Assembly (NCBI GenBank): GCA_021401465.1
Contig: JADDMT010000010.1
Coordinates: 310,001 to 374,000, forward strand
DNA from: Teratosphaeria epicoccoides
Lineage: Eukaryota > Ascomycota > Dothideomycetes > Mycosphaerellales > Teratosphaeriaceae
DNA length: 64,000 nucleotides
Direction: 5' to 3'
Positions 21,739-31,502 of this stretch are shown here, in pieces. The notes under the pieces are model-generated. The model was not told the DNA's origin, did not search any database, and saw only the letters and a program-made list of their open reading frames with translations. How positions within the stretch are numbered: position 1 is the first letter of the stretch; each line of letters starts with the position of its first letter. The position numbers and the translations under genes were made by a program.

Positions 21739-24700
21739 GATCCTGCCTGGCGTGCCGCCGCAGACAACTCTGCAGGACGTACCAGTGGTTGTATACCGGA
21801 TAGCAGCGTAAGCACAAGCAGTGGGACTTTCAAGATCTTTGATCGAGAGCCGGGACTGCTTCCACCTGCGACTAGGGCATTCTTGTTACAAGCTCAAGCC
21901 CATCCTCCAGGGCAATGCGTTGCTGGAGGCTCTCTTCCACAATCAAGACATAATCGCTCTGGAATAGCTTTGCAGCATGGAAACGCCAATGCTGACCAGC
22001 ATGCTAGCACACCGCTGCGCTGTGATCTCCGTGCGACCTCACGTCATCGGTGTCTCGGGAGTGTTCATGGATTGGTGTCCGCTTCTGCCCTTGCTCCGGC
22101 TCTTCTTGCACTCTTGCGTGCTTGAGATTGGTTTGCAAGCGCTGGCGCAGCCTGTCAGCGCGAGCAGCGGGCCCAAGTCTGTCGCATCGAGGGCCTGAGG
22201 AGCAAGCGCCAGATAAGCCCATGACAGCCAGAGTGTGGCTGAAGCTAGCAGAGTCGTTCACGCACCATGCTGCCTTTACCTCGAGCCTGCTGCATCTCAC
22301 GAGGGATGCTTCCTCATGGCAACCCCGCCGGAACGTATCCCTCTGCGCCATGTGTTATAAGCCTTGGGTCTTGAATCCCGGTCTCGCCAGCCAGCCTCTG
22401 TAGCTCTGCGCTGCTCTTTCGAGGTGCTCGCTCTATGGCCGCTCGATCCCTGCCGCTGTTCTATGGCAGCAGTCTTAGGAGAGCGTTTGGAGAGCCTGAA
22501 CCAATTTGGGCAGATGTGATCGAAGCTCTTCCAATCGTCCGCTCCATTGCTATGCTATACTCAAGAGCGTGACCCACAGTACCTGTTCCATGCTTTTGAT
22601 ACCATGCAATCTAGCAAGCTGCGTAGCGCTTTGGCTTGGCGACCTTTCGGGACCGGTGATCTTGTTGGTCGGCGTGTGTTGCGAGGCATCGGCAGTGCGT
22701 GCTACGTGCAACGTCCTTTGTGGTCGTTGTGCTTGCTGCTCTTTCGTTTGCCACGCTACCATCGAGATCCTGCCGTTGCATAGGGATTCTGCATTGCTCG
22801 CCTCCGAGAATCGCCATTGCTAAAGCTTTCATTTCGGCGCGCATCGCTGTTGTTGCTGCCGACTCTCAACCCACTCGCTGTGCGACTCTGCCGCGATATG
22901 CTGTCTTTGCACGAGTAGGGCGTCAAGCTCAAACTTCATGCTGGACCTTGTATCCTCCATGAACTTGCTGAGCGTCTGATGGCTGAGCACCGTGATGCGT
23001 AGGTAGTCTCGCTGCTATCGCTCGCGATCTCATCAGGCCGCAGAACCAGCGGTAAGATGTTTGCTCTGTTGCCGCGGCGCAGGTCGTCAGACTTCTGAGC
23101 AAGAGCGGCGAAGCTAGCCGATCGCATTGGCGGCGGCGCTTGCGAATCGTTGCGTGGTGTGCTGCACAGGAGTATCCTGTTGCTTTTCCAATGCACGACT
23201 CTATGGCTTCTTCAAGGTCATCTTGGGCGTGTGTCGCTGCGGAAGGAGTGAAAGCTTCTGTGAAGCAGCGCGCTGTAGGCCTAAGACTTCCTCCTTCGAC
23301 GATGCAGCCTCTTCCACCAGCCCGTGTGGTCCATTGTGCTCTCGATCTGCACTTCACGTCCTTGCTCTTGATCCTGCTCGTCATTGCCGCCGACCAAGAC
23401 GCAAAGGGGTAAGAAGCAGCTTGCGCCGGAGATTAGGGACATCCTCAACTCCTGGCACCTCCGTCTCGCCGAGCACAAGTAGCATTTCGACCAAGTTTGC
23501 ACGAGTCATTCTATTCGTGGTGCGGTCTTGTATCCCAGTGCTCTTCGGCCCCTCTACTCGGGCGACGCAGGCGCTTGGTGGACGACTGTAGCGTAGGCCG
23601 CCATTATGTGTCCAAAAGCCACACGGCATAGCGCATCGCGAGCCTGACCTTGTGGACGAGTTCCATCCTCGCGCTCTCCGTCCTACCAATGTGGTGTTCG
23701 TCTGTTTGCGGTATGTCCTCAATGCCAAAGGATCTCGTGCAGCATAGGACGGATGATCCCGCGTTCACGTAGGTCTACCATCGGATGCACACAATACATC
23801 GAGACGGCGATATCAAATACGGAAAGCAGTCGATGCTCTATCTACTGGCTAAGGGCCACCTTCGCATATGTATATTGGCATTGTTCCTCCGGGGTGGAGT
23901 TCGTAATGTGATCGCCAAGGTGGAACGTTCCACGCTGGCAGAGGCCCTCCAGTCCGGGAGCAAGCCGGCGCCGCTTTTGAGGGGATATATACTTATATTC
24001 GAGCTTTACTCAGCACATCCGAAGTAGTGGCGCAGTCGGCGTGCTGTTGTCTGCGAAAAGGGTGGTTGAGGAACAGTTGGCTAACTTATCTCACAGATAC
24101 TCCACCGTTCGAATCAACGCCGCCGCCGCCGCCACGACTCTGCCATGCCACTGCTGCTCGCTGCTCAAACATTTGGATCTTCAGATGAATCGTACTGACT
24201 GTACACAATCCCAGATCAAAAAATACATATAAGATATCCAATGATATCAGTCCTTTATTTTTGCCGATGTCTTCTTGGTCAGAACGGCTACAATATGCCA
24301 GGCGAATGGCACTGCTTTTTGCACCAAGGCTTAACTGTAACTAACGATAAGGAAAAGCATTCAGTGCCAGGTCGGTCGTGGGTTCGAACCATTACATCTG
24401 GCTTGCGAGCGCAGCTGTCCTTTTGCACCGCTGGACAACATCTTTACAGGTAAGAGCCTGTTTGACAAGGTAATTACACGAGCCGATTGCCCTGACCTCG
24501 CAGATGAAGCACATATTAATATCATTACATGAACATGCGATGTGATTTTTTGCGGAACAGGTAGGCGTAGGACAAGACTTTGTTCCATGCAGCTGCGCCA
24601 AGCGCAAACTTACGTATTGGTAAACGCCTCCAGCTGCTCCTTCAAATTGCAACGTTGCCTCTTCTCTTCCCGTCTTTCAAAATATCAACGGCACTGCTTC

Positions 24701-24808
24701 GCCGTTCCTTTCCGCTCCACCCATCTTTTGCAACCACATCTGTACAGCTCGACACATGGACCAGCCTGCCCGAGGACGCTCCTCATGGAGGAGCTGCTCT
24801 TATGCTTG

Positions 24809-24838
24809 TGCACAGGGCTTGCGACTCCGCTCCGAATT
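24809..24838 (+). repeat. short dispersed repeat, copy 1
   Basis: Reads TGCACAGGGCTTGCGACTCC followed by GCTCCGAATT. The shared core GGCTTGCGACTCCGCCCCGA, with one difference here, recurs at 25651, 25955 and 26807, always in the same orientation. Confidence 0.7.
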
Positions 24839-24944
24839 TTCCAGGCTCTATCTCGGAGTCTGGCGCGGTGTCGCCGGTGGAAGGCTCGCATCATGACCCT
24901 CGTGGTCTTGGTGGCGATTACAGTTGCCGTGACAGAAGAGGCCC

Positions 24945-25951
24945 AGGCACAACGACTCATCGCCCAGGACATCTCACCACATCGAGCATCGGTGCACTCA
25001 TACGACTTGAGATTTGGGCTGTCCGACCTGCAGCTAGGCGACCGAGTGGCGTGCAGTGTCTCCTTCGTATAGAACATCAAACGTCCCTTGCTTAGAGGCG
25101 CGACAGTCATCACTGTGCCAGACGAAGCCAGCTACGATCCGGTCGCGCTCGTCGACTACCTTTCAACCAAAAAGGTCACAGAGACATCAATGACTCCAAC
25201 ACTCCTCGCTACCGTATGGTTCCGTCACCCCGCCAGTGCTTTCCCGAGTCGCTTACTCTCTGGCTGAACGGCGAGGTCGTCACCGTCGACCTAGCTCCTG
25301 CGCGCTCAAAGTTCTGCCCAGAGCGCATTGAAATTGTCAACGCCGTCGCTGCTGGATATCAGGATGATCAGCAAGTCCTGAGTCCTCCGCGCATGGTTCC
25401 AAAGCTCATTGAGCGCAGCTGCATATAGCAAACATCGCAAGCGTCATGCGCTTTTCTGGCCAAACACGCCAGACAAGCAACAAAAGCAGCACCGGCCTGG
25501 CACCGCCAAGCTTCGCGTCGCCTCGGAAGGAGTCAGCTCACTTGCTCAACTGCTATCGCACCTGCGAGACACGATGTCGCTTGTGGTGAAGGCACGAAGG
25601 TCAACCACGGCAGCACCTGGAGTCCAGCCGTCCCACCGCGTGCCCGGGAGTGCACAAGGCTTGCGACTCCGCCCCGAATCCAATGCGCGTCTGCTGGATC
25701 GCTACAGCGCGTGCGAGACGCACGAAGTGGCTTGCGGTGACATCAGCAAGATGATCAGTAAAGACAGCATATTTGCTCCAGTCGGCGTGCCATTCGACCC
25801 AGACCACACTTGGATCTGCGACGAGGCGAGCCAGAAGGTTGGCGCGGGTACGGAGGGCGAGTTGTCCGTCGGCGGCCACATCCTTGCTCGTGCCTATCTC
25901 GATCTGCCGGAGATCGTTGCTGCAGCATTCATTCACGATCAATTTGACCTG
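24945..25951 (+). pseudogene. broken adenylation domain of an NRPS-like enzyme
   Basis: Pieces of an AMP-binding domain lie in order but in different frames. First comes SPHRASVHSYDLRFGLSD and GDRVACSVSFV, then a stop (TAG at about 25069-25071, where the family normally has Trp, TGG). Next come RPLLRGATVITVPDEASYDP and VTETSMTPTLLATV, a frame change near 25240, and LWLNGEVVTVDLAPAR. After about 250 bp of unrelated sequence come RLLDRYSACETHEVACGD, PVGVPFDPDHTWICDE and EGELSVGGHILARAYLDLPE, which is the GELxxxGxxLARGYL core. This order matches NRPS-like A-domains of the ACETHEVACGD subgroup, enzymes that activate a carboxylic acid with ATP. The A-domain start, its YRTGDL end and all later domains are absent, so it is dead. 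A ~27-30 bp repeat sits at or near two of the breaks. Confidence 0.78.
25651..25680 (+). repeat. short dispersed repeat, copy 2
   Basis: Reads TGCACAAGGCTTGCGACTCC followed by GCCCCGAATC. It lies directly before the point where adenylation-domain homology resumes (RLLDRYSACETHE), after about 250 bp of non-homologous sequence. Confidence 0.7.
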
Positions 25952-25954
25952 GAA

Positions 25955-25984
25955 TGCACAGGGCTTGCGATTTCGCCCCGAATT
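25955..25984 (+). repeat. short dispersed repeat, copy 3
   Basis: Reads TGCACAGGGCTTGCGATTTC followed by GCCCCGAATT. It lies directly after the last recognisable adenylation-domain residues (AAFIHDQFD). It has two differences from copy 2 in the core. Confidence 0.7.
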
Positions 25985-26806
25985 CTCAGGTTGTGTTTAA
26001 GAGTCATCGACCAACAAGCAGATCAATAGCGGCACCGGTATGTGCTGCAGCGTTGATCTCCACCCCCTCATGTTGTCAACGAATTGACACCCACGCCAGG
26101 TAGCAAGCATGCTCCGGCGCTCTTCACGGACTGGTACGCCGATCGCTGCAGCCGCGATTTTGACAAGCAAACCATGGTCACCTCTGTCATGGGCAAGAGC
26201 GGCAGCGCGCAAAGCGTTCACGTACCAAATGTGTCCCTGCACAACCCGGCGCAGAGCTATATTCCGTCAATGGACGGTGACTTCGGCCCGACCATGTCTA
26301 CGGACTGGTATCAGGGGGTCGCGCCAACCTCTGGCGCAAGCTGCTCCTGAAGACTTTCCCATTATTCCACGACAACGCCAGAGGCAATATTGCGGACCTG
26401 AAGGCGCTGTCAGACCGCACCATGGATATCGGTCTTGCCACCAGCAATACACCATCGGCATGTTGAGGCCCACATCAACACAGACATTACCATAATCACA
26501 TTGTGACTTACATCGATACGGGGACGCCATCATCAATATGATGACGCCGCCTCCATCACGATGAGGCTCCCCATTGTTACGGTGACCAGGCAGCCATCAC
26601 TACCGTCAGGCGCTTATCAGGACGGTGAAGCTACCATCAAGAGCATCGACTGACACAGTCGCCTGACGGCGTTATTGCTTCTACATTACTCTTGAGACAC
26701 TACGTCTTGCGAGAGTATGTGCTATTCTAGAGGTGAAGATCACCCTCGCACTACAGGGTAGGTCAATAGTATAGGCACTGCTTGAACTGAGCAGTGGCTA
26801 ATAACC
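25985..26806. other. non-coding or decayed stretch between relic and methyltransferase
   Basis: No intact gene. One frame (about 26084-26350) contains two similar stretches, ALFTDWYADR and TMSTDWYQGV, each encoded with ACGGACTGGTA, and 26500-26660 holds several loosely repeated ATCA/GACG runs. These may be further decayed parts of the same locus; nothing is identifiable. Confidence 0.35.
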
Positions 26807-26833
26807 TTAAGGCTTGCGACTCCGCCCCGAATC
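26807..26833 (+). repeat. short dispersed repeat, copy 4
   Basis: Reads TTAAGGCTTGCGACTCCGCC followed by CCGAATC. The 20-bp core is identical to copy 2. It lies outside the recognisable adenylation-domain relic, about 80 bp beyond the 3' end of the methyltransferase gene. Confidence 0.7.
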
Positions 26834-26914
26834 TTTTTTGCTCGTTTAGCAAAATGCTCGTCCACGCAGCGGAGGATCTGGAGGGTTCATCATTGCGTCT
26901 CGCTTGTACAAAGA

Positions 26915-28096
26915 TTATTGGTTGGCGGTCACAGGCTTTTGTGCCCATGCAATCTCGCTAGACGAATACATCAGCTTTAGCTCGGCAGCAATTGCTTTAA
27001 ACGCTGCTCGAAAATACTCACGTTTGCATATAGCCATGTGCCCTTCTGCTCTTGATATCCCTCACGGCCTCGTCAACGTGTCTCCTAACCTCGTCCTCCG
27101 TCCAGCCCAGCGCCGTGGTGCAGAGCCTCATGGCCATAGCATCGACCACACCAATAACATCCTCCTCCATCATCCTACCCACCCGCTTCTCCAACTCCCC
27201 CTTGGCCCACGGACCAATAGGCTGCTTAAAAACGTCACTGCCAACGTTCTCAAACCCTTTCGCCTGGAACACGGACGGCACGTCGCTGAAAGCTGTGGGA
27301 TTGAGCCCAAGTTTTTTCGATGCTCCTTTGGCAGACTCGCACCAAGCCTCCAGGGCCGGCGTGAGTGACAGCGACCCATCGTCAGATTTGAAGAATCCAG
27401 CAAACTCCTGAAACTCAACCCACCCGCCCGGCTGCAGGTTGTCCCACACAATGTCGATGAGGTCAGGCCAGGACTTGATCCCGATGTTGATGGCGCGGCT
27501 GTGGATGTAGTCGAACTGCTCTCCGAACGGCCAGGGAGCCGAAGTTATGTCGTGGACGACGAATTTCACGTTGCTTGTCCGTGTGCTCCGTTGATGGGAG
27601 CTGAGATCCGCACCGGTGACCTGGCAGTGGGGGTTTTGGGCGGCAAAGTCACAGGCCCAGGCTCCCGTTCCGCAGCCGATGTCTAGAGCATTTTTGAGGT
27701 TGGAGGGGAGGGGAGCGAGATGGAGAGCGCCGTGGAGGGTCTCGCTCCAGATCAGGTGTTGGAGTTCTGGGTTGGAGTTGGTGTGGTTACTTGTGGAGCT
27801 AAGGACAGGAGGTTGGATTACCTAGTCGCCGAATTTCAGACTCGTCGTTTGGCAGTACGTACTTGTCCTCCGCATAAGCATGGTAGCGTCGCCCGAATTG
27901 GACTTTGTGCTCTATTGGCACATCTGTAGCTGTGGCGAGGCTTGCGGTGAATGGGCTATCTTCGTAAGGTGGCGGTGCCTTTGGCTAAGCATTCATGCAT
28001 TGATCAATGAAGCTCTATCTTGGTTACACGCTGCAGACTCACATCAACCTCGAGAACTTGCAGCTGCTTGGAAATCGCTGGCTCGGACATAGTCAT
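26915..28096 (-). CDS. Class I SAM-dependent methyltransferase
   Basis: Four exons: 28096-28043, 27984-27822, 27766-27022 and 26957-26915. Introns are 58, 55 and 64 nt (GTGAGT, GTAATC, GTGAGT donors; TTAG, CCCAG, CTAG acceptors). The join is exactly 335 codons (334 aa). The N-terminus has HKVQFGRRYHAYAEDKYVLP and NDESEIRRLELQH, the typical lead-in of fungal LaeA-like/UMTA methyltransferases. SAM motif I is DIGCGTGAW at residues 101-109. Later motifs are VHDITSAPWPF, FDYIHSRAINIGIKSW and LQPGGWVEFQE. The last exon gives EIAWAQKP, matching the conserved VxGQKP end. Many such enzymes belong to or regulate secondary metabolism; the substrate cannot be read. It lies next to an NRPS-like relic, so it may be the survivor of a former cluster. 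An alternative ATG lies at 28090. Confidence 0.9.
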
Positions 28097-28597
28097 GGAT
28101 CGATCTCTTGTACTCCCTCTTTCGACTTAGTTGCTCCCTTCGACCGCGCTACTTCCTCACCAGCAGTAGCTCACGAGTCGTTTGCCTCAGGATTTGTATT
28201 TATGAATCGCACTGTCACTGAAGGGCCGCCGGAGCAAGTTGAGAAGGCGAATGTATGGGAAGCTGAGCGTGCAAAGGCCCACACTTGTAAGTGGACGCAT
28301 CGAGCAAGATCTATGAAGCCAATGCTCAAGCTTGAGTGCGTACCCTGGTCGCAAATGAGGCACTTGGCCGCCGCAAGTGCCGAACTCCTTGGCGATAAAG
28401 CCAACTTTCCTAGACGTCTATACTGCTGGGTCGCATGACATGCCGAGAAGCGCCAATGCTTCGATTCGCTTTGAGAAAGTCCGATGCCCCAACCGCAAAC
28501 TGCTCTCTGCTTCTACACGAAGTTTGAAACGCCGAGAGCGCAACCAATCAAGATTGATGGTTTCGCGATCATCTCAATTGCCTAGCAGGACATCCCA
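28097..28597. other. intergenic region
   Basis: About 500 bp between the methyltransferase start and the 3' end of the mitochondrial Trp-tRNA synthetase gene. No gene recognised. Confidence 0.4.
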
Positions 28598-29788
28598 TCA
28601 CTCAAACCCGATAGCTTCTCTGACCTTCTTCATGACCTTTGCTGCACTTTGCGCAGCCTTGTCCGCACCTTCTGCTGCCACCGTATCCAGTTGTTTGCGA
28701 TTCTGAATGATACTTTCATACCGTTCTCTGATCGGTTCAATAACGCCACATATGGCATCTGCGACGTTCGCTTTGAGCATTCTCATACTGAGACCATTCA
28801 AGTGCTTCGCAAGTTGAGCCGGACTGTTCACGGCGGCATCCTCCTGTATGTGGTACAGAATCTCCAGTAGATTGCTAACGCCAGCTCTCCGTTCCGGGTC
28901 GAAAGTGATGCCTTGGACCGAGTCGGTGACGGCGCTGTTGACCTTCCGGCGGATCGAATCATCCGTGTCTGTAAGGAGAATTCGGGATTTGGGATTGGGA
29001 TGGCTCTTGCTCATCTTTTTCTCAGGCTCCATCAGACTCATGACACGTTTGGCCGGGCTGATGAGCGTCTCTGGCGGCACCAGGACCTGCTTGCCATTGC
29101 CAAAGCCCTCATTGAACCCGTTGGCAATCTGCCGTGAGAACTCCAAATGCTGTGCTTGATCGTGTCCCACAGGCACATGCGTGGCGCCGTGCACCAGGAT
29201 ATCGGCCGCCTGAAGGACAGGGTATGAGAAAAGGCCCAGCTTGACTTTCTCACCACCTTCCTTCTCTCCAGCCGTCTTATCCTTCCACTGTGTCATGCGT
29301 CCCAAGTACCCAGTCGAGGCTTGGCAAGACAGAATCCACATTAGCTCAGCGTGAGCTGCGACATCGCTTTGATTGAAGATGATCGATTTGCTTGGGTTCA
29401 ATCCGATTGCGAGCATGATAGCAAGAGACTCTTGCTTCCATTGCCGCAGTTGTGTTGGATCTTGGCGGACTGTGATCGCATGAAGGTCGACCAATGAGAA
29501 GATGGTCTCTGTGCCTGCAGACGGTTCATTCTGAAGCTTGACCCATTGCCTCAGCGCACCTAGGTAGTTCCCCAGATGCGGCACGCCTGTCGGCTGGATG
29601 CCCGAGAATATCCTCTTGCTGGACGCTTCTGAAGGCAATAAGCTTGCACAACGGGCTTGGCGCTTCAGGCCATAGCCGCAAAACCGCGTCCTGACGATCA
29701 ATACGGCATGATGGTACAGATTATCCCGACGCCTCAGCGCGCGGCTGATGGGGACCATCAATGTCTCGGTCAATGTCGATCTGGACAT
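28598..29788 (-). CDS. MSW1: Mitochondrial tryptophanyl-tRNA synthetase
   Basis: Intronless, 396 aa. The first ~55 residues are Arg/Ser/Leu-rich with no acidic run, a likely mitochondrial presequence. The class I catalytic core starts RIFSGIQPTGVPHLGNYLGA; the HIGH-like motif is HLGN at residues 71-74. VDLHAITVRQDP, ELMWILSCQASTGYLGRMTQ and SYPVLQAADILVHGA follow, then the KMSKS loop (KKMSKSHPN, KMSKS at 258-262). This is the bacterial-type TrpRS layout used in mitochondria, not the longer cytosolic form. It charges mitochondrial tRNA-Trp. The gene is head-to-head with the SET methyltransferase, with only 150 bp between start codons. An internal Met at residue 11 could give a shorter form. 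Confidence 0.93.
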   Translation of the reverse strand: MSRSTLTETLMVPISRALRRRDNLYHHAVLIVRTRFCGYGLKRQARCASLLPSEASSKRIFSGIQPTGVPHLGNYLGALRQWVKLQNEPSAGTETIFSLVDLHAITVRQDPTQLRQWKQESLAIMLAIGLNPSKSIIFNQSDVAAHAELMWILSCQASTGYLGRMTQWKDKTAGEKEGGEKVKLGLFSYPVLQAADILVHGATHVPVGHDQAQHLEFSRQIANGFNEGFGNGKQVLVPPETLISPAKRVMSLMEPEKKMSKSHPNPKSRILLTDTDDSIRRKVNSAVTDSVQGITFDPERRAGVSNLLEILYHIQEDAAVNSPAQLAKHLNGLSMRMLKANVADAICGVIEPIRERYESIIQNRKQLDTVAAEGADKAAQSAAKVMKKVREAIGFE

Positions 29789-29938
29789 GTTGACATGACG
29801 GGCCTTGGGCGTATTGAAGACTTGAGCAGCGGAAGTGTTCCGCGATCTACGCTAGGAGGTAATCCGCTGCTGCCCGATGGCTCTCTTTATCCACTGTCAG
29901 ATTCTTTATGTCATATTCCTTACAACACCCGGCAGAGA
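29789..29938. promoter_or_regulatory. short bidirectional promoter region, MSW1 / RKM4
   Basis: Only 150 bp separates the divergent start codons at 29788 (minus) and 29939 (plus), so both promoters must share or overlap this stretch or run into the other gene. The SET gene's frame stays open upstream into the synthetase gene, which is not evidence of coding. Confidence 0.5.
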
Positions 29939-31336
29939 ATGGCGGACGCTATGGAGGTCGACGACTTTGAAGGACGCTCCAACAGCTTCATCGACTGGCT
30001 ACAGCAGAGCGGCACCACCATATCCACCAAGATCCAGCTCGCCGACCTTCGAGATCGGTCTGCTGGCCGTGGTGTAATCGCCAAGGAAGATATCGCTGAC
30101 GACGAAGTGCTCTTCACCATTCCGAGATCTTCTGTATTGACTTTCAACAACTCCGGACTACCTGTGGAGGTCACCAAAGAGCTTGACGACCCATGGCTTT
30201 CCCTCATTGTGGCCATGATCTATCAATGCCAGCTCGACACTGATTCCAGATGGAAAGCCTACTTCGATGTTTTGCCAACCGAATTTGACACGCCGATGTT
30301 CTGGGACGACGAGGAGCTTGGAATCCTCGAAGGCAGCGCGATGAGAGAGAAGATTGGCAAAAGCAGTGCCGACGAGGTTTTCTGTACGAAGATTATCCCG
30401 CTGCTCGAACAGCAGGCCAAAGCTTTCCGGCTTGATAGCATGAACAACGAGGATTTGCTCCGGCTATGTCACCGGATGGGCAGCACGATCATGGCGTATG
30501 CCTTTGACCTCGAGGAACCCGACGCCGAGAGCTCGACTGAAGCAGGCAAAGATGGGTGGGAAGAGGACGAGGAAGAGCCAGAGACGCTCCCGAAAGGCAT
30601 GGTACCGCTGGCAGACATGTTGAATGCAGATGCGGACAGGAACAACGCCAGGCTGTTCTACGAGGAGGACACGGTTGTCATGAAGAGTATCAAGTCCATC
30701 AAGGCTGGCGAGGAGGTGCTCAACGACTATGGCCTGCTCCCCTCTGCAGACGTGCTCAGGCGATATGGATACACCACACCGAATTACGAGAAATTCGATG
30801 TTGTCGAGATCTCATTGGACTTCATCCACGAGCGGTTGAAGAACAGGCTCCAAACGTTGCAAGAGCAGGACCTGCTTGAGCGCATCCAATTTCTCAGCGA
30901 GCAAGGCATTGAGGATGATGCCTTCGACATAAGCCGCGCTGTCAACGGAGATGGACAGTTTCCAGAGGACTTGTGTGTTTTACTGAATACACTAACACTA
31001 CCCAAGGAAGAATTCGCGAAGCTAAAGAAGAAAGACAAACTGCCGAAACCGAAACTTGAACCTGCAGCTGCAAGCCTGTTGCTGGAGGTTTGCGAGAAAC
31101 GCCTCACGAAGTACTTGAGGCTTCCGTCGAAAGACCAGGCCACAGAATTTCAGGGCGCCAACAGCAGAACTGTGCGTCGGAAACGGATGGCTCTGCAGGT
31201 CCTGAAAGGCGAGAAGGAGGTCTTGCACGAGGCGATTACGACTTTGTCACAACAATTTCCAGAGATCGCTCAAACCGGCAGACGCAAGGCTGAGCATGAG
31301 CACAATATCAAGGGCAAGAAGCGAAAAGCAAGCTGA
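29939..31336 (+). CDS. RKM4: SET-domain ribosomal lysine methyltransferase, Rkm4/SETD6 type
   Basis: Intronless, 465 aa from MADAMEVDDFEGRSN. The SET domain opens with RDRSAGRGVIAKEDIADDEV and LFTIPRSSVLT. A long insert follows, rich in helices and then Asp/Glu. The catalytic end of SET is VPLADMLNADADRNNARLFY and AGEEVLNDYGLLPSADVLRR, the positions that correspond to the NH and DYG motifs binding SAM. YGYTTPNYEKFDVVEI and a Rubisco-LSMT-like C-terminal domain come next. The protein ends in a basic tail (KGKKRKAS). In yeast Rkm4 monomethylates ribosomal protein L42 (eL42); a ribosomal substrate is inferred here. A longer start in the same frame at 29657 would overlap the neighbouring gene and is unlikely. 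Confidence 0.85.
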   Translation: MADAMEVDDFEGRSNSFIDWLQQSGTTISTKIQLADLRDRSAGRGVIAKEDIADDEVLFTIPRSSVLTFNNSGLPVEVTKELDDPWLSLIVAMIYQCQLDTDSRWKAYFDVLPTEFDTPMFWDDEELGILEGSAMREKIGKSSADEVFCTKIIPLLEQQAKAFRLDSMNNEDLLRLCHRMGSTIMAYAFDLEEPDAESSTEAGKDGWEEDEEEPETLPKGMVPLADMLNADADRNNARLFYEEDTVVMKSIKSIKAGEEVLNDYGLLPSADVLRRYGYTTPNYEKFDVVEISLDFIHERLKNRLQTLQEQDLLERIQFLSEQGIEDDAFDISRAVNGDGQFPEDLCVLLNTLTLPKEEFAKLKKKDKLPKPKLEPAAASLLLEVCEKRLTKYLRLPSKDQATEFQGANSRTVRRKRMALQVLKGEKEVLHEAITTLSQQFPEIAQTGRRKAEHEHNIKGKKRKAS

Positions 31337-31502
31337 GATGGTTCTGGTAGCTCATCGTCTTCAAAGGGTATCTGCTTGGCTCAACGTATACTTTACAACA
31401 ATACAACATCAACGTTATTCGCAGTCGCCAATAAGGAGCAGAGCTCATAATATACGTCATAGTCGAGGCACCATCAAACAACAACATCGGCCGAAATCCT
31501 CG

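Larger units (their letters stand above)
16794..24944. other. 8-kb gene-poor stretch
   Basis: I could not assemble any intact gene here. Open frames are short and overlap on both strands, and base composition is not strikingly AT-rich. Protein-like fragments stand out at 19082-19245 (minus) and 21370-21738 (plus), listed separately. A (GCC)n run lies near 24118-24135. The sequence is best read as old, decayed accessory DNA, but this is inference. Confidence 0.4.

Noticed and set aside
17000..24000. Transposon or RIPed repeat filling the gene-poor block
   Set aside because: No terminal repeats, no transposase or reverse transcriptase blocks and no strong AT bias were visible, so I do not call a mobile element.
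24020..24125. tRNA-like words GTGGCGCAGTCGGC and GTTCGAATC in order
   Set aside because: They resemble A- and B-box sequences, but no acceptor, T-stem or 7-nt anticodon loop can be formed, so I do not call a tRNA.
24360..24405. tRNA-like T-arm GGGTTCGAACC
   Set aside because: The stem does not pair beyond one or two bases, and no matching D-arm, anticodon stem or acceptor stem could be found around it.
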